This document shows positions 53,701 through 60,473 of a stretch of 64,000 nt of DNA, in pieces. How positions within the stretch are numbered: the first letter of the stretch is position 1; the number at the start of each line of letters is the position of its first letter. The DNA comes from Achromobacter piechaudii NBRC 102461 (GTDB lineage: Bacteria; Pseudomonadota; Gammaproteobacteria; Burkholderiales; Burkholderiaceae_B): positions 186,001 through 250,000 of the forward strand of contig NZ_BCTK01000006.1 in assembly GCF_001571245.1 (NCBI RefSeq), given 5' to 3'. The notes beneath the pieces were generated by a model. That model saw only the letters and a list, made by a program, of their open reading frames with translations. It had not been told where the DNA came from and did no database searches. The translations under genes and the position numbers were made by a program.

Positions 53701-53800
53701 TGCAGGGGTCCATCCAGGAATCGGCGTGCGCTGCGCCAGGCAGGGCAGGCAAGGCGAACGCCACTGCCAGCACCAACGGTTTGATCGCGGTCCGCATCAT
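50726..53800 (-). CDS. Exported WG-repeat protein with Ala/Asp-rich insert (1024 aa)
   Basis: A Sec signal (about 1-26, ending AAHA) leads into WG units such as WGYIDKQGRMAVAPAYEEA, WGYIDTRGQWAIKPRFGTA, VGAIDGQGAWAVPPEYSDM, WGLVNREGKWVIPATYDSA and YGYIDLSGRYAIPPAYTWA. Around residues 354-454 the repeats are broken by a low-complexity Ala/Asp/Glu-rich segment (AVDAAAQAAPDEAPVAVEA and similar). The protein shares with its neighbour the N-terminal Cys pair (DPCTT, VCHQS) and a C-terminal CD...WPREALTC pattern. The MM start at 53800 gives a proper signal; the frame runs 18 codons further upstream. Function unknown. Confidence 0.87.
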   Translation of the reverse strand: MMRTAIKPLVLAVAFALPALPGAAHADSWMDPCTTSYYGQGSDTVCHQSFSEGLAAVLTGSRNDEAGAWGYIDKQGRMAVAPAYEEARPFQNGLAAVSQGGVWGYIDTRGQWAIKPRFGTATGFNAEGTALVEDGEHDVLIDRQGKVLKTFALGTRTWGFLPGQKLASMEVPTPPRLINTATGSATELPEGVMMLAPPSAGYLPAQVRGSRYSGWWGLLDAQGRWSLTPQVLRSREAPMRDGDVVAVRRDEKWTFVNPRGEAISDAGYERVRWLAAGRWLATTGEGKSILLDGSLKPLHTFTASYMGVQERDGWRYLSDAATTLLISPNGTMQKLAVREGRVDIVHGRAWVFGMPADAAVDAAAQAAPDEAPVAVEASDGNVDIAAEAYASDAVADAAGTYASDASKPADEAAADSATVITDTAETADVAVAAADAEVADMASTDEAVPAAAIAVSADGALMQVFAADGKPLLDADTVTRLRAYDPSPFSPRKTAGRTSGDPTLPLALLRSNNGEQPLAILTSAGKIVSNPEWQNIDTYDVTMPLLVRASHDKVGAIDGQGAWAVPPEYSDMRPFKGAYTWARTRDMLRHDAVLIDATGKPVRVPDEVSAAASGLDGDLIVYRSPDENRERRWGLWNIRQAAPALKPEFDRIEDFEDDWARVAHKDRWGLVNREGKWVIPATYDSAYEMEYLGQGFMLVPDPQGKGLAGRYGQSPYQMVNLRTGKRSDTIYGKPDKLRDGRYIGELADGSAVLFDAQGRATKISDGRPESKEQHGDWLIVRQDEREGAIDARGNLQVPALYGEFNPFFVQPEGLARANLGSGYRVIDQHGKTVLAQRGDGFPLASMQRVLFNDDSSSTSVMTDLQGREVARLPNRYPVEYNHASEGVVPYSENYGKYGFMNAAGKRIVGAHFSQLGPLKHGLARAQRLDRTGKLYGYIDLSGRYAIPPAYTWAQDFQDERAMVFHDHLVEFIDTRGKTTTTFGVLCDQIVIFDAEEKQSWPREALTCSDATRIDPPALDSAKAE

Positions 53801-54144
53801 GCGAACACTCGGGCAGGGGCCGCGAAAGAAGGGAAGCCAAGCCGGACGTGCCACATGGTCTTATGCCTTGCCAAAGAATGCGAAGGCAGCACTGTAACCA
53901 GCAGTAGCAGCCAAACAAGGGGCAAATGTAACGATAGAAAACGAACCGTTAACAGTCGGGCTCGCGTGCGCTCGGCCTGGCTTGAGCCACGGCTGCGTTA
54001 CGTGCGCGCAGGCGGTCGCTACGCATTCCCATGCCGCATGCAGCCGGCAAAAAATAATTGCTTGAAGGCAGGGCGCGGCGCTTCTGTAATAGAGCCGCGA
54101 TGCCCGCCTTGTCCGGGCGCTGCCGCCGCCCTCGGAGGTTCACC
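53801..54144. other. Divergent intergenic region between WG-repeat and MFS genes
   Basis: This 344-bp gap must carry the promoter of the WG-repeat pair on the minus strand (relatively AT-rich at about 53870-53965) and that of the MFS carrier on the plus strand. I see no gene, RNA or clear operator in it. Confidence 0.4.
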
Positions 54145-55389
54145 ATGTCAGCCCCGCTTGCCCCGTCTTCTCCCGATGCTTCGCGCTTGTGGCTGCTGGT
54201 GCTTGCCGGCGGCATCATCATGGGCCTGGCGCTGGGCGTGCGCCACGTGCAGGGCCTGTTCCTGTTGCCCGTGTCGATGGACCGGGGCTGGAGCCGCGAC
54301 ACCTTCGCGATGGCGCTGGCCGTGCAGAACCTGACATGGGGCATCGCGCAGCCGTTTACCGGCATGGTGGCCGACCGGTATGGATCGGCCAAGGTCATCG
54401 CGATCGGGTTGGTGTTCTACGCGCTGGGTCTCTTCGGCATGGCGCACGCCACGACGCCCATGGCCTTCATGCTGACAGCGGGCGTATGCATCGGCATCGC
54501 GCTGTCCGGCACGGCGTTCGCCGCGATCTACGGGGCCTTGAGCCGGCTGGCGCCGCCCGAGCGCCGGGGGTGGGCGCTGGGTGTGGCGGGTGCGGTGGGC
54601 GGCCTGGGCCAATTCGCCATGGTGCCGGCCGCGCAGTGGCTGATCGGCGGATCGGGCTGGGTCAGCGCCTTGCTGATGTTCGCGGTGGCGATGGCGCTCA
54701 TGCTGCCGCTGGCCCGCCCGCTACGCGAACCCGCAAGCGCGACGCGCGACCCTGCTGCGCCGGACGCCAGCCTGTCCTTGCGCGATGCCATCGGCGAAGC
54801 CTTCACGCGGCCGGGCTTCTGGTTGCTGAACCTGGGATTCCTGGCTTGTGGTTTCCAGTTGGCGTTCATCGGCACGCACCTGCCCGCCTACCTGATGGAC
54901 AAGGGCCTGCACGCGCGCGACGCCGTGGCGGCGCTGGCCATCATCGCGTTGACGAATGTGATGGGCACCTACGTCTGCGGCGTGCTGGGCGCGCGGCATC
55001 GCCGCAAATATCTGCTTGCCGGTATCTACCTGGTGCGTACAGCGGCCATCGCGCTGTTCCTGCTGCTGCCCTTGTCCACCTGGACCGTCTACGCCTTCGC
55101 CGCGATCATGGGCTTCGTCTGGCTGGGCACCGTGCCGCTTACCAATGGCCTGATCTCGCAGGTGTTCGGCGTGCGCTACATCACGACGCTGTTCGGCTTC
55201 GTGTTCTTCGGCCACCAACTGGGCTCGTTCCTGGGCGTGTGGCTGGGCGGCGTGGTGTTCGAGGCAACGCGGTCCTATGACCTGATCTGGATCGGCGCGA
55301 TGGCGCTGGGCGTGTTGTCGGCCCTGCTGCACTGGCCCATCGACGACCGCCAGATCCTGCGAGTGCGAACCGCCAGCGCGCCCGGATAG
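54145..55389 (+). CDS. MFS transporter, OFA/monocarboxylate-like
   Basis: This 414-residue 12-helix carrier has motif A-like GMVADRYGSAKVIAIGLVFY after helix 2 and the corresponding GVLGARHRRKYLLAGIYLVR in the second half. GVRHVQGLFLLPVSMDRGWS in helix 1-2 and AIYGALSRLAPPERRGWALG are typical of oxalate/formate-antiporter and monocarboxylate-type carriers. GGAGG fixes the start at 54145. The convergent cupin gene ends 3 bp after it. Substrate is probably a small organic anion. Confidence 0.87.
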   Translation: MSAPLAPSSPDASRLWLLVLAGGIIMGLALGVRHVQGLFLLPVSMDRGWSRDTFAMALAVQNLTWGIAQPFTGMVADRYGSAKVIAIGLVFYALGLFGMAHATTPMAFMLTAGVCIGIALSGTAFAAIYGALSRLAPPERRGWALGVAGAVGGLGQFAMVPAAQWLIGGSGWVSALLMFAVAMALMLPLARPLREPASATRDPAAPDASLSLRDAIGEAFTRPGFWLLNLGFLACGFQLAFIGTHLPAYLMDKGLHARDAVAALAIIALTNVMGTYVCGVLGARHRRKYLLAGIYLVRTAAIALFLLLPLSTWTVYAFAAIMGFVWLGTVPLTNGLISQVFGVRYITTLFGFVFFGHQLGSFLGVWLGGVVFEATRSYDLIWIGAMALGVLSALLHWPIDDRQILRVRTASAPG

Positions 55390-55392
55390 CGG

Positions 55393-55773
55393 CTATACGG
55401 GCCGGTGCTGCGTGCCCGCGCCCATCGTGATGTGCAGCATGCGACAGGGCTCGATCACCTTGACCGTATGCCAAGCGCCCTTCGGAATGACATAAGCGTC
55501 ATCAGCCTGCATCTTCACGACTTGCACGCCGGTCGCCCATTCCAGATGCAGTTCGGCCGCGCCCGACATCAGGCGCACGATCTCGTCGGCCTCGGGGTGC
55601 ATTTCCCATTGCGGCCAATCGTTGGCAAAGCGATATTCCGACACCAGCCAACCCCGCCCGTAGCGGTCCAGCTCGTCGGGCGGCAGCGACCAGAAGGCGT
55701 CGCCGCCCTTCACGGTGCTGGCACTGCCGGTGGCGTCCAGCAGGACGTAATGCGATGACAGATTGGTAGTCAT
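55393..55773 (-). CDS. Cupin domain protein
   Basis: This 126-residue single-domain cupin has motif 1 as WEMHPEADEIVRLMSGAAEL and motif 2 as VIPKGAWHTVKVIEPCRMLH, which gives possible metal ligands His, Glu and His. Small cupins serve as isomerases, dioxygenases or sugar-binding proteins, and the reaction cannot be told. The ATG at 55773 has AAGG nine bases upstream and is preferred to the ATG at 55782, which the same AAGG directly abuts. Confidence 0.78.
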   Translation of the reverse strand: MTTNLSSHYVLLDATGSASTVKGGDAFWSLPPDELDRYGRGWLVSEYRFANDWPQWEMHPEADEIVRLMSGAAELHLEWATGVQVVKMQADDAYVIPKGAWHTVKVIEPCRMLHITMGAGTQHRPV

Positions 55774-55966
55774 GTTGCGCATCCTTATGGGGGTGTCGAT
55801 GAAGTTCAGGTTTCGATATCACGGCCAAATAAAGAGTCAGGCCAGATCTGAGCCGCGCAGGCCAAATTTGGCTCGCCGTAAGGCGTTGATTTTCAACCGC
55901 ATATTGTTAGCCGAGCCAGTTCTGGCCCATATCTTTGCGAAAAACAGCGGTTTCCGGGATACCTGT

Positions 55967-55992
55967 CGCAAACGCTGCATCGGGTGTTTGCG
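55967..55992. promoter_or_regulatory. Possible upstream activator site for the sigma-54 promoter
   Basis: CGCAAAC (55967-55973) and GTTTGCG (55986-55992) form a perfect 7-bp dyad with a 12-bp spacer, about 60-80 bp upstream of the sigma-54 core, where enhancer-binding proteins sit. It does not resemble the NtrC consensus. Confidence 0.4.
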
Positions 55993-56047
55993 GCGGTTGT
56001 CGGGCAAGCCATTGATTTGAGGGCAAAAGGTTTTTCATTTCAAGCTT

Positions 56048-56062
56048 TGGCACGGATGTTGC
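56048..56062 (+). promoter_or_regulatory. Sigma-54 (RpoN) promoter
   Basis: TTGGCACGGATGTTGCA matches the -24/-12 consensus (TGGCAC-N5-TTGC) exactly, with the GG and GC dinucleotides 12 bp apart. The predicted start of transcription is near 56074, on the plus strand. The first sizeable downstream genes are the orphan arm-type DNA-binding protein and ureidoglycolate lyase. An upstream dyad could bind the required activator. Confidence 0.75.
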
Positions 56063-56139
56063 ATTAGTCGTTGGCAGCGCTTCTTCCCCACGAAGCTTCT
56101 GGCCACTACGGCCATCACGATGACGATTTGGGAATCGAC

Positions 56140-56223
56140 ATGCCTACTCCCGCCTACATCAGCCGCCATGGCCTATCGCAAGATCACGTGGACGCACGAG
56201 ATCGCTGGAACGGAAGCCTCTGA
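56140..56223 (+). CDS. Possible small protein of 27 residues
   Basis: This is a tiny open frame (MPTPAYISRHGLSQDH...) that begins about 66 nt downstream of the predicted sigma-54 transcription start. A second 27-residue frame overlaps it at 56168-56251 (MAYRKITWTHEIAGTE...). Neither has a good ribosome site or known family. They are listed because they are the first open frames in the transcript; either could be a leader peptide or chance. Confidence 0.2.
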   Translation: MPTPAYISRHGLSQDHVDARDRWNGSL

Positions 56224-56372
56224 CGACCGGCGCAAACCGCTGGAAAGCTAAGGCAGGCCACGCCGGGGTTGCGCAGTTGATCGCGCGCCGCCCCGGCGTT
56301 TCACTACTGCGTCATTTTTGTCATCGCGTAGCGTTTATCATGTCGCCCAACACCAACATCATGGGGAAGGCG

Positions 56373-56612
56373 ATGAGCCAGGGATTCGAAGGCGTCCGGC
56401 CTGCGTCGGAATCGTCCATCGAGATCGGCTTCTTTTACGATGGCCGGCACTGCGTGGAACGCATCCGCGTCAAGCCTACGGCCGCCAACCTCAAGCGTGC
56501 CGCCGATCGGCGCGCCGCCATTGTTGAAGCCATCGCGCGCGGCGATTTCGATTACGCCGCCGAATTTCCCAAACGCGGCACGCCGCCCAAGCCATCACAG
56601 GGTTCTGCATGA
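56373..56612 (+). CDS. Orphan arm-type DNA-binding domain protein (DUF3596, integrase N-terminus)
   Basis: The 79-residue product matches, as I recall the pattern, the Arm DNA-binding domain found at the N-terminus of tyrosine recombinases (DUF3596): IEIGFFYDGRHCVERIRVKP, TAANLKRAADRRAAIVEAIA, GDFDYAAEFP. The core-binding and catalytic domains are absent: after PKRGTPPKPSQGSA it stops, overlapping the next start as ATGA. It may be a remnant of a lost integrase or a retained small DNA-binding protein. Starts at 56340 and 56361 are possible; GGGGAAGG sits just before the ATG at 56373. Confidence 0.7.
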   Translation: MSQGFEGVRPASESSIEIGFFYDGRHCVERIRVKPTAANLKRAADRRAAIVEAIARGDFDYAAEFPKRGTPPKPSQGSA

Positions 56613-57172
56613 CGAGCGACCAGCAGTTGGAAGTCAATGATCTGACGCCGCAGGCATTCACGCCGTATGGCTGGATGCTGGGCAAGCCGATTCCCGATGG
56701 CAACGGGGTGCCGTTGTTCTCGAACAGCGCAACCGATTTCTGGCAGGAACACCTGTTCAACACCGGTGGCGGCGGCGATGCCGAACTGCTGTGGGTCAAT
56801 TACCGCAGCCAGTCCACCGAGGTCGCCAGCCTGGAAAAGCACTTGCTGACGCAGCAGGCCATCGTGCCGCTGACCGGCGTCATCATTCAAGTGGTGGCAT
56901 CCAGCACCGCCGACGGCAGCCCCGACCTGGACACGCTTGCCGCTTTTCGCGTGCCGCCAGGGCAGGGCATCTGCATGCGGCCCGGATGCTGGCATGCGAC
57001 GCGCGTGGCCGATGCACAGGTGAGCTGCCTGATGCTGACGCGCCGCTCCACCACGCTGGACCTGATCCAGCATCTGACTACCGATGCGCGCGCCACCGAA
57101 AGCGCCATCGTCTCGATCCCGCCGCGCCAACTGGAAGACCTGGCGCAGCGCGAACAGCCGGTCGATGCCTGA
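56609..57172 (+). CDS. Ureidoglycolate lyase (AllA family)
   Basis: This 187-residue member of the ureidoglycolate hydrolase/lyase family starts VNDLTPQAFTPYGWMLGKPI and contains ASLEKHLLTQQAIVPLTGVI and AAFRVPPGQGICMRPGCWHA, the metal-binding cupin-like core (His in CWHATRV). AllA splits ureidoglycolate into glyoxylate and urea late in purine/allantoin breakdown. Translation is coupled to the orphan DNA-binding gene by ATGA. A sigma-54 promoter 560 bp upstream would make sense for nitrogen scavenging. No other allantoin genes are in the window. Confidence 0.85.
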   Translation: MTSDQQLEVNDLTPQAFTPYGWMLGKPIPDGNGVPLFSNSATDFWQEHLFNTGGGGDAELLWVNYRSQSTEVASLEKHLLTQQAIVPLTGVIIQVVASSTADGSPDLDTLAAFRVPPGQGICMRPGCWHATRVADAQVSCLMLTRRSTTLDLIQHLTTDARATESAIVSIPPRQLEDLAQREQPVDA

Positions 57173-57203
57173 GCGCCACGGGCGCGCTCGCGCGTGCCCG
57201 CGC

Positions 57204-57797
57204 TCAGTCAGCTTCGCTGCACGCAACGCCCAGGCGCGCGAATAGCGGCCACTTGTTGCGATAGCCGTCCGACCAGATCATCGACGCATAGGCCGCGAAG
57301 GGCGCGTGCACCGTGTGTACGGCGATGTGCGCGGCGGCGGCGGCGTCCTTCGGGCAGAAGGGCTGGCCCGCCGTGGGATAGAGATCGCCTTCCCACACGG
57401 CGCGGCCGCAATGCTCGCAAAAATTGGTCCATTGGCCGTGGGCGTCCGGGTCCGGCCGCAGTGCCGGGGCGGCGTCGCCCAAGGTTTGCGCCACGTCAGC
57501 CGACAACATGCCCAGTTGCGACAGCAGCGCGGGGCCGTCTATGCATTGCCAGGCCGCCGGCCGGAACAGCCAGTCTCGAAAGGCCAGCGGGTCCAGCCCG
57601 GTGCTGGCGCCATCGTCATCCAGCTCGATGTCGGCGTCGGTGCTTTCGTAGCCCGGCGTCAGCGCCAGCGCGTATACGGGCGTGGCGCACTGGCAGTGGC
57701 GGCACGTGTGCGAGGTCCGCAAAACGATATAGGACGAGGCGCGCACATTTGGCTCTATGGCCGACGCGCTGCCGGGAACTGGGGTGTCGAGGTTCAT
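57204..57797 (-). CDS. Hypothetical protein with two CxxC zinc-ribbon-like motifs
   Basis: The 197-residue protein has HTCRHCQCATPVYALAL near the N-terminus and FCEHCGRAVWEGDLY with a later FCPKD in the C-terminal half, which together could form metal sites. An acidic stretch (ADIELDDDG) lies between them. It has no signal peptide or membrane segment. I do not recognise the family. It converges on ureidoglycolate lyase with 31 bp between them and is divergent from the DUF1254 lipoprotein gene. Confidence 0.7.
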   Translation of the reverse strand: MNLDTPVPGSASAIEPNVRASSYIVLRTSHTCRHCQCATPVYALALTPGYESTDADIELDDDGASTGLDPLAFRDWLFRPAAWQCIDGPALLSQLGMLSADVAQTLGDAAPALRPDPDAHGQWTNFCEHCGRAVWEGDLYPTAGQPFCPKDAAAAAHIAVHTVHAPFAAYASMIWSDGYRNKWPLFARLGVACSEAD

Positions 57798-57970
57798 GCC
57801 GTGTGTCGTTTTTGCGTAAGAACTGCGGTAAGCCGAGCCTTCTTCATTGCCGCGAAATATGCCAGAATCCCCCGGAATTTGCAGTCCTTGCTTCCCGGTA
57901 ATTGCAGTCCTTGCCCGCGACGCTGCGCCAACAGGGCGTTGCCAACATCCGAACGTGTTGGAGCATATGT

Positions 57971-59443
57971 ATGCGTGACCGCCACCTTAGCACCGGCTTG
58001 TCGTTCCAGGCCCGCCATCCTGCCGCGGCCTGGCTGGCCATTGTTGCGCTGGCCGTCGGCCTGGCGGGTTGCAGCTTCACGTCTCCCGATGAAGCAACGG
58101 GCTCGCAGTCGGTCGGCATTCATGGCGTCACCGCGCAGCAGGCGCGCAGCATCGCCAGCGAAGCCTATCTGTACGGCACGCCGATGGTCGCCAGCTACCA
58201 GTCCCTGTACGCCCTGTACCTGGACAAGAGCAGCCCCCAGTACAAAGGTCCGCCCAACACCATCACGAACGTGGCGCGGGTCTATACGCCTGACGACACC
58301 GCCGTCGCCACGCCCAATGCCGACACGCCTTATTCCTTCGCCATGCTGGACCTGCGCGCCGAGCCCGTCGTCATCAGCGTGCCGCCAATCGAAAAGCGGC
58401 GCTACTTCGTCCTGCAACTGACTGACCTGTACACGTACAACTTCGCCTATATCGGCAGCCGCGAAACCGGCAATGGCGGCGGGCACTTCCTGGTGGCCGG
58501 GCCGCGCTGGCAGGGCAAGGCGCCCAAAGGCATCACGCGCGTCATCAAGTCGGAAACCGAACTGGTCAGCCTCGTGGGCCGCACGCAGCTGTTCAATGCC
58601 GCCGACCTGGACAACGTCAAGGGCATCCAGGCGCGCTACAAGGTGCAGCCGCTGTCCTCGTTCACGAAGCGCGCAGCCCCACCCGCGCCCGCGCCCATCG
58701 ACTGGATTGCGCCGGTGCCCCCGCACGAGATGCGCACCTCGCTTGAGTTCTACAACCAGCTGGCCTTTCTGCTTCAGTTTGCGCCCACGCACGCCACCGA
58801 GAAATGGTTGCGCGAACGGTTGGCCAGCATCCGCATCAAGCCGGGCCAACCCTATCCGGCTGACAAGTTGAATCCGTCGCTGCGGCGCGCGCTGCAAGAA
58901 GGCATGCATACCGCGCAAAACGACATCGACAAGAATCGCGCGGCGCTTGCCGGCAAGACCGATACGCTGTTTGGCGATCGCGCCAAGCTCAAGAACGATT
59001 ACCTGTCGCGCGCCACCGGCACGCAGATCGGCATCGGCGCCAACAGCCGCGAAGAAGCGCTATACCCGGTGCTGGAAAAAGACAGCCGTGGGCAAGAGCT
59101 CGACGGCAAGTACTCATACACGATGCGCTTCGCGCCACGCAGCCTTCCCCCCGTGAACGCGTTCTGGTCCATGACGCTGTACCGGTTGCCCGAACAACTG
59201 CTGACGCCCAACCCGCTGGGCCGCTACCTCATCAATTCGTCCATGGCGTCCTCTTTGAAGAAAGATCCCGACGGCGGCGTCACGATCTACATCCAGGCCG
59301 ATTCGCCTGGCAAGGGCAAGGAATCGAACTGGCTGCCCGCGCCCGCAGGCCCGTTCATGGTGACGATGCGCTATTACTGGCCCAAGCCGGCGCTGCTGGA
59401 TGGCAAGTGGGTCACGCCTGAAATACAGCGCGTGGCGCGTTAG
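57971..59443 (+). CDS. DUF1254/DUF1214 domain lipoprotein
   Basis: The 490-residue protein has a lipoprotein signal with lipobox LAGC (Cys34). The DUF1254 part covers about 60-190 (EAYLYGTPMVASYQSLYALY, then TPNADTPYSFAMLDLRAEPV), and DUF1214 is at the C-terminus (PPVNAFWSMTLYRLPEQLLT, then LPAPAGPFMVTMRYYWPKP). Such proteins are exported and of unknown function. GGAG supports the ATG at 57971. The LysR gene begins 4 bp after its stop, so the two are probably co-transcribed. Confidence 0.87.
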   Translation: MRDRHLSTGLSFQARHPAAAWLAIVALAVGLAGCSFTSPDEATGSQSVGIHGVTAQQARSIASEAYLYGTPMVASYQSLYALYLDKSSPQYKGPPNTITNVARVYTPDDTAVATPNADTPYSFAMLDLRAEPVVISVPPIEKRRYFVLQLTDLYTYNFAYIGSRETGNGGGHFLVAGPRWQGKAPKGITRVIKSETELVSLVGRTQLFNAADLDNVKGIQARYKVQPLSSFTKRAAPPAPAPIDWIAPVPPHEMRTSLEFYNQLAFLLQFAPTHATEKWLRERLASIRIKPGQPYPADKLNPSLRRALQEGMHTAQNDIDKNRAALAGKTDTLFGDRAKLKNDYLSRATGTQIGIGANSREEALYPVLEKDSRGQELDGKYSYTMRFAPRSLPPVNAFWSMTLYRLPEQLLTPNPLGRYLINSSMASSLKKDPDGGVTIYIQADSPGKGKESNWLPAPAGPFMVTMRYYWPKPALLDGKWVTPEIQRVAR

Positions 59444-59447
59444 CGGT

Positions 59448-60377
59448 ATGAAACGCAACTTCAACATCCACGATCTGCGCATCTTCTACACGGTGGTCAT
59501 GACCGGGTCGACGCGTCAGGCCGCGCAGGTCATGAACCTGACGCAGCCGGCGATCAGCCACGCGGTCTCGCGCCTGGAAAGCGCGACCGGTGTGCAGTTG
59601 TTCGACCGTTCACACAAGACCCTGCGGCCGACGGAAGCCGGGCAGTACCTGTACACCGAAGCGAAGTTCGTGCTGGACGATCTGGTGCGCATCGACGAAG
59701 CGCTGCATAGCATCGAAAAATTCGGCGGGCGCGGCCTGCGGGTGGCCTCGTCGCCCGCGCTGGCGCTGGTCTACGCGCCGCAGGCCGTCAAGCGCTATCT
59801 GGACGAACACGGCAAGCGTCCCTTCTCGATCGACGTGGAATCCTCGGTGCAGGCCATCAGCGCCGTCGAAACCATGCGAGCGGATTTCGGCCTGGGCGCG
59901 GTGGGCCGCGACAGCCCGCGCCTGAACTTCACGCCGTTCCTGCGCACCGACGTCATGGCCATCGCGCATCGCGATCACCCGCTGGCGCGCCGCGACGTGG
60001 TCGCCGTGGCGGATATCTCGCCCGAAACCTTCGTCAAACCGCTCTGGTCCGACTACGTGGTGGCGCAGGGCGACATTACCGATTCCGACGCGCTGGACTC
60101 CAGCATGCAAGCGCACATGACGCTCGTGCCCGGCACGGTGCGCGCGGTGAAAGGCATCAGCATCGTAAACGCCATCTCGGCGTCCGACATCGTGTCCGTC
60201 TATCCCGATCTGGTGGCGTTGCCGCTGGCGTCGCGGCAGTGGTTCGAGTTCGTAATGATCACGCGGCGCGAAGCGCAGAACCAGGAATTGGCCGAACGGC
60301 TGCTGGACGCGCTGCACGCCACGGCGCAGGCGCGGCGTGCAGGCGTCTTCGCGGACACGATCCAGCTGATCGCGTAA
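59448..60377 (+). CDS. LysR family transcriptional regulator
   Basis: The 309-residue protein has a LysR winged helix (HDLRIFYTVVMTGSTRQAAQ, then LTQPAISHAVSRLESATGVQ and LFDRSHKTLRPTEAG) and an effector domain from about residue 95. The group resembles the NocR/OccR-like subfamily. The ATG at 59448, 4 bp after the DUF1254 stop, gives the usual ~300-residue length. It may regulate the neighbouring minus-strand SDR/receptor/BKACE cluster or its own operon; this is not shown by the sequence. Confidence 0.87.
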   Translation: MKRNFNIHDLRIFYTVVMTGSTRQAAQVMNLTQPAISHAVSRLESATGVQLFDRSHKTLRPTEAGQYLYTEAKFVLDDLVRIDEALHSIEKFGGRGLRVASSPALALVYAPQAVKRYLDEHGKRPFSIDVESSVQAISAVETMRADFGLGAVGRDSPRLNFTPFLRTDVMAIAHRDHPLARRDVVAVADISPETFVKPLWSDYVVAQGDITDSDALDSSMQAHMTLVPGTVRAVKGISIVNAISASDIVSVYPDLVALPLASRQWFEFVMITRREAQNQELAERLLDALHATAQARRAGVFADTIQLIA

Positions 60378-60426
60378 CGCGCAGGCGGGCGGCGTCACGC
60401 ATGCGTACGGGCTGCGCGGGCCGCGT

Positions 60427-60473
60427 CACCTCCGTGTTCAGTCCGCGGTCTGCGCCACCTCCGTGTTCAGTCC
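60427..60473. repeat. Short tandem duplication at the 3' end of the SDR gene
   Basis: CACCTCCGTGTTCAGTCC occurs at 60427-60444 and again at 60456-60473, a 29-bp period. The second copy contains the SDR stop codon; the first lies just beyond it. This looks like a local slippage duplication. Confidence 0.8.

Larger units (their letters stand above)
55783..56372. other. 590-bp intergenic region with palindromes and a sigma-54 promoter
   Basis: The region is less GC-rich than its surroundings and has no large gene. It holds a perfect 12-bp palindrome GCCAAATTTGGC at 55861-55872, a CGCAAAC-N12-GTTTGCG dyad at 55967-55992, a sigma-54 promoter at 56048-56062 and two tiny overlapping open frames at 56140-56251. 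These elements are listed separately where support is sufficient. Confidence 0.6.

Noticed and set aside
56373..57172. Complete prophage or integrative element
   Set aside because: Only an integrase N-terminal domain is seen; no catalytic domain, phage genes, tRNA target or attachment repeats were found.
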